Position numbers and translations under genes: made by a program. Of a stretch of DNA of 43,639 bases, positions 20,849 through 28,944 are shown in pieces. Source of the DNA: a bacterium (GTDB taxonomy: Bacteria; Myxococcota_A; Bradymonadia; REDH01); contig JAUICO010000032.1 in assembly GCA_030427825.1 (NCBI GenBank), forward strand, positions 1 through 43,639, given 5' to 3'. The notes under the pieces are model-generated. The model was given only the letters and a program-made list of their open reading frames with translations, did no database searches and was not told where the DNA came from. Every line of letters starts with the position of its first letter. Positions within the stretch are counted from its first letter, which is position 1.

Positions 20849-20921
20849 CGAGGGCTCTGCCCTCGCGCTCCCGGCAGGGACTTGCGTCCCTGCACCCTAC
20901 GGAAGTTGCTACGCAACTTCC
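20849..20921. repeat. Three consecutive perfect hairpins (REP-like element)
   Basis: Three inverted repeats sit side by side. CGAGGGC/GCCCTCG at 20849-20865 has the loop TCT and can be lengthened to 13 pairs with two G-U. GCAGGGAC/GTCCCTGC at 20874-20893 has the loop TTGC. GGAAGTTGC/GCAACTTCC at 20901-20921 has the loop TAC. They lie between the stop of the Cys-rich lipoprotein gene (21018) and the start of the ABC gene (20797), both on the minus strand. A single terminator would need one hairpin plus a T-run, which is absent, so a repetitive extragenic element or a regulatory leader is more likely. Confidence 0.75.
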
Positions 20922-21017
20922 TGTTTGGAGCGGGAGAGTGCGATCCGCGGCCCGGAACGAGAATCAATTGGCCGCGATCACTCTTGTGCGCGCACTGCTG
21001 CGCCTCGGCCGGCGTGT

Positions 21018-22565
21018 TTACTCGCACTCGATGGGTTCCTCACCGCGTACGCACCGGCCCTCCTCGCAGTATCCGCCGCCGCATTGCCAGTCCCCCTCAC
21101 AGGTACTGCCGGGGGCGTAGGCCTCGGCGCAGGTGCCCGGTACGGTCTCGGCAATGTCGCCGCCGAAGGGGTCGCAGCCCGCGCCGCAGTCGCACCAGCT
21201 CGTGCCCTCGCAGCCGAGCCCATAGGCCCTCGCGTTGCATGCCTCACCGTCTGTGGCCGGCGCCACACAGGTCCCGTCCACGCCGCAGCTGGTCCCGGCA
21301 TTGCACAGGATCTCAGGCTGGTTGTGTGGACACGCGGTGCCCGCGCCGGCGGGAGCTGCGCACGCTCCCCGATAGCAGAAGAGCCCGTCGTTGCAGCTGC
21401 CGTAGAAGCTGTACTCGTAGGCGCTGCACGGGTCGCCCACGTCGCCCAGCTCGTGACACCGGCTGACGAAGGTTTCGTCCCCGGCGATGGGCCCGCACCA
21501 CAGCCCCTCGGCACATTGCACGGTTGTGTCCGGGCACTCCTCGCCGAGTCCGGCCGTGGCGCTGCATCGATACTCGGTGCCCTCGAAATCGATCGGTGTG
21601 CACACGCCGGCATCGCCGCATGGTCGCTGGTCGGCCCAGAAGCACAGCTCACCAATGGCGGGCTCCGCCTGACATGTTGGGATGTTCTCTTCGTTGCTCC
21701 CTATCAAACACCGAAGTCCATCCGGGCAGTTGTCATCGTACGCACACTGATCGCCGGCCGCGACGTCGTTTTGGCAAACACCGCCGACACAGAAGTACCC
21801 TACCCGGCAGGTGTTCAGTTCATCACAGGCGCTGCCTTGCGGGACCCAGGATTGCACGCATACGCGCTCGGCGTACCCCTCGACGACGCTGCACAGCTGT
21901 CGCTCAGCGCCGGAGCAGCGGCCGCCGGGGCAGGGCTCTCCGACCTCTGGAAAAACCTGACATACGCCGTCTTCGTTGCAGAATGCGCCGTTGGAGTCGC
22001 AGCGTACAGAGGGGTCCGAAGGGTCACAGGCGTCGCCGACCTCTGTGAAGGCGGTACAGACGCTGCGACAGGGATCTTCTGTGTGCGCCCGGCAGAAGCC
22101 GCCTGCACATTGCGCGACATAGTAATGCTGTTCCCGCACGCAGTCTGTTTCCGGCGTGGCTTCGGCGACGAAGACCTCGTCGCAGGGTTCGACCAGAAAG
22201 GTACCGCGGCGATCGCAGGTCGCCTCTCCGATAGCAGTCAAACAGGCAGATGCCCGCGAAGTGTTTACGGAGCTGACGCCCGCTTCGACAGCGGCAATTC
22301 CGGCGCTGCACATGCGAGCGACATCGGCTCCGGCAAACTCGGTAAGGCAGGTGTCTTCATCCAAATTGTGGCACAGGATCTGCTCGGCGCAGGCGACCGC
22401 GAGAAGCTCATCGCAGAATGCGTTGGCTGCGGCCGGATGATCGATGCCGTCCGAGCCGTCACCGCCGGTATCCCCCGCGTCAGCATCGCCGCTGCCGGCC
22501 CCATCACCACAGGCGCACAGGAACAACAGTCCCGCCGCAACAAGGAGCGTTCGAGAGAGAATCAT
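21018..22565 (-). CDS. Cys-rich lipoprotein with repeated disulfide knots
   Basis: The 515-residue product begins at ATG 22565 with a short signal peptide ending in the lipobox LCAC, followed by a Gly/Asp linker. Residues ~45-120 form a helical, four-to-six-Cys N-terminal module (FCDELLAVACAEQILC...CLTAIGEATCD) of a type common in myxobacterial lipoproteins. The rest is a series of ~40-50-residue Cys-rich units with the pattern VGExC...CxxGLxC...GxC, resembling Dickkopf-like Cys-rich domains. It is predicted to be surface-located and disulfide-stabilised. No catalytic motif is visible and no function can be assigned. Confidence 0.82.
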   Translation of the reverse strand: MILSRTLLVAAGLLFLCACGDGAGSGDADAGDTGGDGSDGIDHPAAANAFCDELLAVACAEQILCHNLDEDTCLTEFAGADVARMCSAGIAAVEAGVSSVNTSRASACLTAIGEATCDRRGTFLVEPCDEVFVAEATPETDCVREQHYYVAQCAGGFCRAHTEDPCRSVCTAFTEVGDACDPSDPSVRCDSNGAFCNEDGVCQVFPEVGEPCPGGRCSGAERQLCSVVEGYAERVCVQSWVPQGSACDELNTCRVGYFCVGGVCQNDVAAGDQCAYDDNCPDGLRCLIGSNEENIPTCQAEPAIGELCFWADQRPCGDAGVCTPIDFEGTEYRCSATAGLGEECPDTTVQCAEGLWCGPIAGDETFVSRCHELGDVGDPCSAYEYSFYGSCNDGLFCYRGACAAPAGAGTACPHNQPEILCNAGTSCGVDGTCVAPATDGEACNARAYGLGCEGTSWCDCGAGCDPFGGDIAETVPGTCAEAYAPGSTCEGDWQCGGGYCEEGRCVRGEEPIECE

Positions 22566-22711
22566 CGGGTACCTCAGAGAGTGTCGTGATGGGACGTATG
22601 CCGCACGTTACATGAGTACGGCATCGATTTCATCCGCACCTCTCTGAAGCCGGCTCGCGCAACCCGGTGGCCCGGCGTGACGTCAGCGCCGCGTCATGGT
22701 GCCCGGCGTGA

Positions 22712-23671
22712 CTATTCGGCAGCGGGGTTGTGCAGAAAGAGGCCGACATGGTTGCCGGCCGGTCCTGCGAAGGAGCCGATCGTGACACCTTCTGTGACGG
22801 TCATTGGACCGACGATGTCAGTGGCGCCCAGCTCGGCAGCGCGCGCGAGCGCATCTTCGATCGAGGGCACCGCGACGTACATCTTGATACCGTTCGTAAG
22901 CTGCTCGTCACTCTGTGCCTGGCCGATACCTCCGTGAATACCGAATCCAGCGCCGCTCGCGAGCATCCAGTACCCCGGCATCGGGCTGAGTTCGCTTTCC
23001 CAACCGAAGAGCGTCTCGTAGAACTCCACCGTCTCCTCGGCGTTGTTTGCGATGATCTCCCAATAAACAACGGGACGGTCGCTGAAAGTGGTGTACTCCT
23101 CTATCGGCCCGGACGGCTCCATAAGCGCGAAGGTCGCACCGGAAGGGTCCGCCATCATTGCCATCGTTCCGACTCCCTCAACCGGCATGAGCGGCGCGAG
23201 CATGTCGGCGCCTGCGACCAGCGCAGCGGCGACGCTGGCGTCGAGGTCGTCCGTCATGGTGTACACAGTCAGGTGCCCGGGAAACTCGCCACCTGTATCG
23301 CAGAAGCCACCGCTGACGCCCATTCCGTCAGGTCCGTTGGTCAGTGCCATCGTGTAGTCCATCTCCTCGTAATACTGCGTCTCCCAGCCGAAGAGGGCCG
23401 TATAGAAGGCGATGACCTCCTCGATGTTCTCCGCGCAGATCTCCCAGTGTGCGACCGGATGTGGGGTCGCCTCGGCGGCTACGTCCGCTTCGCAGTTCTC
23501 ATCGGCGCCGTCATCTGCCGGCTGAGTCGGCGTCGCCGCGACGACCTCGTCAACAACGACTTCTGCTGCTTCCACCACAGTGTCCGTATCCGTCGCCTGC
23601 TTTGCGCCGCAGCCGCCTGCGAGCAGGCCCGCGCTGAAAACTGCCAGAACGAAATTTGGTTTCACTTTCAT
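22712..23671 (-). CDS. Lipoprotein with two VOC (glyoxalase-fold) domains
   Basis: ATG 23671 is preceded by GGAGTGG and starts a 319-residue protein. The signal peptide ends in the lipobox LAGGC. An acidic Ala/Thr/Val/Glu linker follows to about residue 70. Two tandem vicinal-oxygen-chelate domains follow: VAHWEICAENIEEVIAFYTALFGWET (first) and VVYWEIIANNAEETVEFYETLFGWES (second), each ending with a Gly-rich strand (DPSGATFALMEP; GPAGNHVGLFLH). This matches the hydroxylase/CFP30B-like double-VOC type with FY..LFGW. The first metal-ligand position is His in domain 1 but Tyr in domain 2, so metal binding is uncertain. Relatives are usually cytosolic, so the lipoprotein signal is unusual. Confidence 0.85.
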   Translation of the reverse strand: MKVKPNFVLAVFSAGLLAGGCGAKQATDTDTVVEAAEVVVDEVVAATPTQPADDGADENCEADVAAEATPHPVAHWEICAENIEEVIAFYTALFGWETQYYEEMDYTMALTNGPDGMGVSGGFCDTGGEFPGHLTVYTMTDDLDASVAAALVAGADMLAPLMPVEGVGTMAMMADPSGATFALMEPSGPIEEYTTFSDRPVVYWEIIANNAEETVEFYETLFGWESELSPMPGYWMLASGAGFGIHGGIGQAQSDEQLTNGIKMYVAVPSIEDALARAAELGATDIVGPMTVTEGVTIGSFAGPAGNHVGLFLHNPAAE

Positions 23672-23904
23672 GACCACTCCATAGAATTGCCGCCGGCGCT
23701 CACCGCTCGACAGAACGTCGAGGCTGAACGCAGCGCGCGAAAAAGAAGGACAGGCGCCGGCGGCGAGCCGGGTCCGGGCAACAACACCAACGACATCACT
23801 CTGGCAGAGAGGAACGCAGTTGTCGACGTTGTGAGTTCGCCATCGATACTGCACACCGCCCCACGTGTTCGTGCCGGCGGGCATTCCTCACGCCATAACC
23901 GGGG

Positions 23905-24789
23905 TCAGCGCCCAAGCAGGGATTCAAAGTTCCCGCGCGCGACCGCCTCGAGATCCGTCGCGCTCAGCTCCGCAGCTTCGACCAGGCGCCTGCTCGCGGC
24001 GTAGTTCATACGGCCATCCTTCACTTCGAAGTAGGGCCCGTCGGATCCAAACATGCACTTCCGCGGACCCGCGAGCGCCAGGGCCGTGCGGGCGATGCGC
24101 GTGCTTACGTAACCCGGACTTGAGAGATCGACGTACACGTTCTCTGACTCCCGAGCAAAGGCGCAGACGGCCCGTTGATAGGGCACGCCTGCGTGTGCGT
24201 AGACCAGCTTCAGCCCGGGGAACAGGCGGGGCAGCAGAGTGTAGTCGCCGCCGCCTCTGCAGCCCAGGTGAACGAGCAGCGGCATGTCACGCTCGACACA
24301 CAGGGCGGCAACATCGCGCAGCGATTCAATGGCAAACCCATGCCAGTACGCGTGTGTCTTTACGCCAAACATCCCCGGCGTCTCCTTGCATCGTTCGATC
24401 TCATCGATCGGGTGCACCGGGCCATCCGGGTTGATGAAGATCCAGCCGAGAAAGCGCTCCGGATGGCGCCGTACAAGTGCAACAATCGGCCCGTTGTCAG
24501 GTTGCAGAATCACAGGATAGCGCCTGCCGCCGAGCTCAATCTCACCGTCACGGAAGGACCAGCGGTCATAGAGGCCACGCACCGCGCGGCGTAGTGGTCT
24601 CAGGCGGCCGGCCAGCGCGCTGCGCAGCAGACCGCCGCCGTAATGCATCAGCGCGGTCTCATCGAGCTGACCGGTCAGGGGTGCAATCAACGCGGCACGC
24701 TCGATCCCGTTTTCGTCCATACTTGCCAGCATGCCCTCAGCGTCGAGGATGTCGGCGTCAAAATGAACGTGTGAGTCGATCCACTGCAT
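23905..24789 (-). CDS. Amidohydrolase family (amidohydrolase_2) metal-dependent hydrolase
   Basis: ATG 24789 is chosen because AGAGG precedes it by five bases and the protein then opens directly with the first strand and its HxH motif (MQWIDSHVHFD); ATGs at 24810 and 24846 are alternatives. The 294-residue TIM-barrel protein carries the expected ligands: DSHVHFD near residue 6, PLLVHLG near 195, KLVYAHAG near 220, and MFGSDGPYFE near 260, which holds the catalytic Asp. RFLGWIFINPDG is also typical. The family includes decarboxylases and lactone or amide hydrolases. The substrate cannot be predicted. It is the last minus-strand gene before the strand switch. Confidence 0.88.
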   Translation of the reverse strand: MQWIDSHVHFDADILDAEGMLASMDENGIERAALIAPLTGQLDETALMHYGGGLLRSALAGRLRPLRRAVRGLYDRWSFRDGEIELGGRRYPVILQPDNGPIVALVRRHPERFLGWIFINPDGPVHPIDEIERCKETPGMFGVKTHAYWHGFAIESLRDVAALCVERDMPLLVHLGCRGGGDYTLLPRLFPGLKLVYAHAGVPYQRAVCAFARESENVYVDLSSPGYVSTRIARTALALAGPRKCMFGSDGPYFEVKDGRMNYAASRRLVEAAELSATDLEAVARGNFESLLGR

Positions 24790-24899
24790 CGGTGCCTCTG
24801 CTGCGCCCATACGCCCACCGCAATCGGGAACCCGCGTTGTTAGCATCTCTGGAGCCTACCTGCAGAGTGCGCCGGTTGCCAACGGCGGAGCTACGACAA

Positions 24900-24928
24900 T
24901 TGCCAGGGTCGGAGTTTGCCGGTAATGT
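24900..24928 (+). promoter_or_regulatory. Candidate sigma-70-like promoter for the 25003-30852 operon
   Basis: TTGCCA (24900-24905) and TAATGT (24923-24928) are 17 bp apart and lie about 75 bp upstream of the TTG start at 25003. The -35 box matches five of six consensus bases; the -10 box keeps the important first, second and last bases. Confidence 0.35.
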
Positions 24929-25002
24929 GACGGCTCGCAGCAACACTCAAGAATTGGGCGTGGAAATCTCGTCGTACGCCGTCCGTTGCAGGAGTCGTAG
25001 TT

Positions 25003-26274
25003 TTGAAAACAACGTATTTCATCCGTGGTGTCCTGTGCCTTCTGGCCGCGGTCCTTGTCGTCGCCTGTGGAGATGATGACGGCAACGGCGGTAGTGGAAA
25101 CACTGTGTCCTGCGGCGACGGTATTCTCGCGACCACCGAAGAGTGCGAGGGTTTTGAGTTGCGAGGCGCCACCTGCGGGGGCATGGGCTTCAGCGGCGGC
25201 ACCATCAGCTGTACGGCGTCATGCACGCTCGATACATCTATGTGCTCGGAGTGCGGCAATGACATCGCTGAAGACGGCGAGCTGTGCGACGGCAGCGATC
25301 TGCGCGGAAACAGCTGCGAGACGCAGCTGGGCGAAGGCGCAGGGGGCTCTCTGTCGTGCACAGCCGATTGCGCGGCGATTATCGACGCTGATTGCAGCGA
25401 CCCGGTGCCGGCGCCCATATTGAATCGCTGCGATACTGATAGTGAGTGCGACACAGGCCTTGCATGCGTGGCGACGGATGTCGGCGGCTATTGTTTGGAA
25501 GCATGCGCCCTCTCTACGGAGTGCTCGGGCGACGAATTCTGCAGAGTATTTGATACCGGCGAAGGGGCCTGTGCGCCGCTTCCGTCCGCCGGACGGCGCT
25601 GCGATGAATCGATAGGATGTGCGGGCGAAAGCGAATGCCTGTCCGCCTTCGGCGCGGCATCCGTCTGCGGTCAAGCCTGCGATCCCACGGCGACCGACTG
25701 CGACGGTGGATTGACCTGCGCCAACATCCCCGCGGCTGACTTTGAGCTACAGGGCAGTGGGGAATGCAGCCAGGCGGGAGGCTCCTGTGACAGCGTCAAC
25801 GGATTTGAATGTATGAATGTGGGCACCGACGTCGCTGAGTTCGCGTGCGCGCGACCTACCGGAATCTGCGCCACTCCGCCGACGCTATACGAATATGATG
25901 GCAACGGGCCGCAGGATGAGCACATCTGCGACCTCACAGAACCTACTGCGGGTGGACGCTTCTGCGCTGCCGGCGGCGATGCATACGCCCTGTGTTACCC
26001 GGTCTTCGGAGATCTCGGTTCACTGGGGGCCTGCGTCGCGCTGTGTGATGACGGCGCCGACGGTCAGGGGGACCTGGATTGCGGCTCCGGCATGCGCTGT
26101 GCGCTTCCCGTCGATCAGCGGCTTTTCCACGTTGATCCGTCGACTACCGCGTGCGATCCTGACGGCGTCTCACGCTGTCCGAACGGCTACGATGAGTGTG
26201 TAGACTTTGGCGACGGGTTTGTGTGTGCACGTGCATCGCGAATCTGCGTCAGCGGCGACCCGGTGCCACAATGA
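25003..26274 (+). CDS. Cys-rich lipoprotein with TTG start
   Basis: The only start that gives a complete signal peptide (MKTTYFIRGVLCLLAAVLVVAC, lipobox VVAC) is TTG 25003; AGGAG lies eight to nine bases upstream. The 423-residue protein has a Gly/Asp linker, then two Cys-rich units of the CGDGI...EECEG...CTASC and CGNDI...ELCDG...CTADC type (residues ~35-130), widespread in myxobacterial surface proteins. A long Cys-rich region with CDTDSECDTGLACVATDVGGYC-like repeats follows to the end. The ATG of the next gene overlaps its stop (ATGA), so it is coupled to the 890-aa secreted protein. Surface exposure is likely; the function is unknown. Confidence 0.85.
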   Translation: MKTTYFIRGVLCLLAAVLVVACGDDDGNGGSGNTVSCGDGILATTEECEGFELRGATCGGMGFSGGTISCTASCTLDTSMCSECGNDIAEDGELCDGSDLRGNSCETQLGEGAGGSLSCTADCAAIIDADCSDPVPAPILNRCDTDSECDTGLACVATDVGGYCLEACALSTECSGDEFCRVFDTGEGACAPLPSAGRRCDESIGCAGESECLSAFGAASVCGQACDPTATDCDGGLTCANIPAADFELQGSGECSQAGGSCDSVNGFECMNVGTDVAEFACARPTGICATPPTLYEYDGNGPQDEHICDLTEPTAGGRFCAAGGDAYALCYPVFGDLGSLGACVALCDDGADGQGDLDCGSGMRCALPVDQRLFHVDPSTTACDPDGVSRCPNGYDECVDFGDGFVCARASRICVSGDPVPQ

Positions 26275-28943
26275 ACAGCGCACAGAAGCCCGACGAGCGC
26301 ATGCGCCCACTTCACAGAGCGAGCCGCGCCGCGAGAAATGCCCTGCCACGCCGTGGACCCGCGATCGTCGCCATCATGGCGACTGCACTGCTTCCACTCG
26401 CGCTGTCGCACGCGACGGTGCCGGTGCCTGTACAGTCACTCGGTAGTCTGAATGCGGGCTCCTGCGGAGACGTAACATTGGCCCAGTGCAGCGATCCGGA
26501 GTTTCTCTACGAGACGGAGTGCGGAGAACAACAGCGGTCTCGGATGGACTCGGAATGCGCAGACCTGCTCTTCGAAGCGATGCAGGTCGAGTCCGAAGAA
26601 CGGGGAACCACCCTGTCCATCGTCGCGTTTGAAATCGATGATGACGGTGTTGGTGAAGTGGTCAGAAGCGATCGCTCGAACGAAGTCCGTGAGTACACGC
26701 CGAACCTCTTTTCTGTACACAGCCAGAGCGCCGCGAGCGCGATGGTGGTCGGAGACGAGATCGCGTTCAACGAGTACGATCAGTGGTTGGCCAATGGCAG
26801 CAATGTCAACTCCTGCCGCGAGTATGTGTGGGAAAAGTTTGGCGACCTCAACGAGTTCTATCACGCCACGCGGACCATCTGGGACGACGCGAGGGCGGTG
26901 TACCGAGTCGCGTATGGTCCCGGCTCAAATCGCGGAGCGATCGGATCACGGCACGTCTACAGCCCGGACCTGCGCGGTCGCGATGGTCGAGTGTTCGGGC
27001 GAATGTACAGCGAACTCTCCCAGTACAAGCGCAACGGGCTTTATGCGCTGAATCAGTATCCTGGTGGCGTTAGTGACCCGCCGGCGTCCGAGCAGGTCAA
27101 GATGCTGGATGCGATACGATCCCGCTCACTACGCGCGGCATCCGTCCTCGACCGAATCAACAGCCAGCGAGCCCAGCACGGTACCGTTGTCCGGGACTGG
27201 TACTGGCACTACAACGCTTCGCTGAAATTGAGCTTCGAGCACAACCCGCCCGAAGAAGAAAACAACCAGATCGACATCAACAATCTGCAGGGCAACGTCT
27301 CCCAGGAACCGGGACCGGTGATCAACGAGCTGGGCTTTGCAGATAACGGCGTCATTCGGCGCCGACTGGACGCGGAGCTGGATGAGCTGCAGCAGTTTCA
27401 GCGTAAACTGGTCGAACTCACGAGGCAGTGGGCTCGCGCAAACCGGCGCTTTCCGGGTACCGGGTGGACCGTTGAAGGCGCCGGGCTTGAAGAAGAAGAG
27501 AACTCCCTGGACTTGATCGCAATTCCGCCCCCGCAGAACCCCGGGTTTTCAGAGTCTCTGGCGGTTCCGCCGGTACAGGCCGTACCCGCACCCAGCCCGG
27601 GCGGCATCTCAAACTTCGCGGGTATCGACGCCGAAACGGTCGTGCGCAAACGCATCCTCGACGAGATGATCGAAGTGATTCTCTACCTGGACAGCCAGCA
27701 GTGCTCGGCGCCCGGCCTGACACCCTGCGACTGGTCACCGAGGTTTCTTGTTGATGATCTGCGAAACCGCTTCGGAGATGAGCAGGACCAGGCCTACGAG
27801 TGGTGCAATGATTTCACCGGCGGGAACCTCCAGAATGTGTTGAACCTCGACATCACCTTTGTCGAAGCCGAAGACCATCCTGAGTTCAACTGTAAGGTCA
27901 CCACCGGCAATTCGATTACTGCAGCCCAGCTGGAAGGACTCGAGAATCAAGTAGCAGACTGTCGACAGGCTCAGATCGACCTTGCGGAGCAAAGGGAAGT
28001 CGATGCGGCGCTGAACCGGGTCAAGGAGATCGAAGAGCTCGTTGACCCGAGTACCGGTGACATTCAGGCGCCCGGCATCGAACGCTCCGGCGGTGAGGTG
28101 CTCGGCAACGAGTACTTCGGATGCGGCTATGAATGGGGCTTTGGATTCATTTCGGGAATCAACGCTGACATCTGCCAGATCGTCATCGAAGCCGGTGGCA
28201 ACGCGAAGGCGTGGGCCAGCGTGTTCCTCAACGAAGTAATTCTCGTGGACGCACTCGCAAACGTTAACACTCTCACGCGAGAGGTGGACCTGTATGCGAA
28301 GGTCATATCGAAGAACATTTTCACGCCCCGCGATCTCTTCGAGCCCGTCGATATCGATGTGCCTGAGATCGAGCCTCTGGATTTCTCGATCTCAACGGAC
28401 CTTTCAACGTCCCAACGGGTGCAGGTGTTCAAGACCGTCATCGTGTTTGTTGTTGTTCCGGTTTCAGTGGCTGCCGGCGTGGCGGGCAATGTAGGCGCGG
28501 AGTTTGGCCTGGATGTGTACGCGAACCCCGCCGACAACAACGGGTGTCCGAGCGCCAGCATCGACGGCAGGATCGAGCCCTACGCCGGTGTGGATGGCTA
28601 CATCGAAGCCGGTATCGACATTTTGATCGCGTCTGCGGGTATCCGCGGCAATCTCAATATTATCACCGCCAGCGTGCCATTTACTGCGGGTCTCGGTGTC
28701 GAAGTGCTTTCGCTGTCCCTCGATCCCGCCGACTATCAACTGACCGTCAATACGGCTCTGGACCTGGAGATCTCGACGCTCAGCGGAAGCATTCAGGGGT
28801 ATGCGAGTCTTGGCCCGTGTCCCTTCTGTCTCACCGGCGAGTTCGATTTCGTAAGCTGGCCGGGCGTGACCTTCGAACGCAACATTTTCGATCACGAATA
28901 TGTCGTCAATATGGACGACCTCTTCGTCGCGCTGGGGCTTTGA
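26271..28943 (+). CDS. Large secreted protein of unknown function
   Basis: ATG 26271 overlaps the preceding TGA by four bases. The 890-residue product has a basic N-terminus and a hydrophobic segment at ~30-48 (AIVAIMATALLPLALSHA) that looks like a Sec signal peptide; an internal ATG at 26301 is an alternative start. The N-terminal half is hydrophilic and helical, with tyrosine-rich segments and several Cys. Residues ~540-610 are Glu/Gln-rich and may form a coiled coil (LEGLENQVADCRQAQIDLAEQ). Around 720-740 lies a hydrophobic stretch (VIVFVVVPVSVAAGVAG). It is followed by ~150 residues of alternating, strand-like sequence (VDGYIEAGIDILIASAGIRG, VPFTAGLGVEVLSLSLDP). No known domain was recognised. 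One base separates it from the next gene, implying a joint function. Confidence 0.72.
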   Translation: MNSAQKPDERMRPLHRASRAARNALPRRGPAIVAIMATALLPLALSHATVPVPVQSLGSLNAGSCGDVTLAQCSDPEFLYETECGEQQRSRMDSECADLLFEAMQVESEERGTTLSIVAFEIDDDGVGEVVRSDRSNEVREYTPNLFSVHSQSAASAMVVGDEIAFNEYDQWLANGSNVNSCREYVWEKFGDLNEFYHATRTIWDDARAVYRVAYGPGSNRGAIGSRHVYSPDLRGRDGRVFGRMYSELSQYKRNGLYALNQYPGGVSDPPASEQVKMLDAIRSRSLRAASVLDRINSQRAQHGTVVRDWYWHYNASLKLSFEHNPPEEENNQIDINNLQGNVSQEPGPVINELGFADNGVIRRRLDAELDELQQFQRKLVELTRQWARANRRFPGTGWTVEGAGLEEEENSLDLIAIPPPQNPGFSESLAVPPVQAVPAPSPGGISNFAGIDAETVVRKRILDEMIEVILYLDSQQCSAPGLTPCDWSPRFLVDDLRNRFGDEQDQAYEWCNDFTGGNLQNVLNLDITFVEAEDHPEFNCKVTTGNSITAAQLEGLENQVADCRQAQIDLAEQREVDAALNRVKEIEELVDPSTGDIQAPGIERSGGEVLGNEYFGCGYEWGFGFISGINADICQIVIEAGGNAKAWASVFLNEVILVDALANVNTLTREVDLYAKVISKNIFTPRDLFEPVDIDVPEIEPLDFSISTDLSTSQRVQVFKTVIVFVVVPVSVAAGVAGNVGAEFGLDVYANPADNNGCPSASIDGRIEPYAGVDGYIEAGIDILIASAGIRGNLNIITASVPFTAGLGVEVLSLSLDPADYQLTVNTALDLEISTLSGSIQGYASLGPCPFCLTGEFDFVSWPGVTFERNIFDHEYVVNMDDLFVALGL

Positions 28944-28944
28944 C

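Noticed and set aside
20472..22589. 705-codon open frame on the plus strand
   Set aside because: It is antisense to the ABC exporter start and the Cys-rich lipoprotein gene. The translation has no domain or signal and the opposite strand carries clear families.
22730..24004. 424-codon open frame on the plus strand
   Set aside because: It is antisense to the double-VOC lipoprotein and the amidohydrolase end; shadow of high-GC coding sequence.
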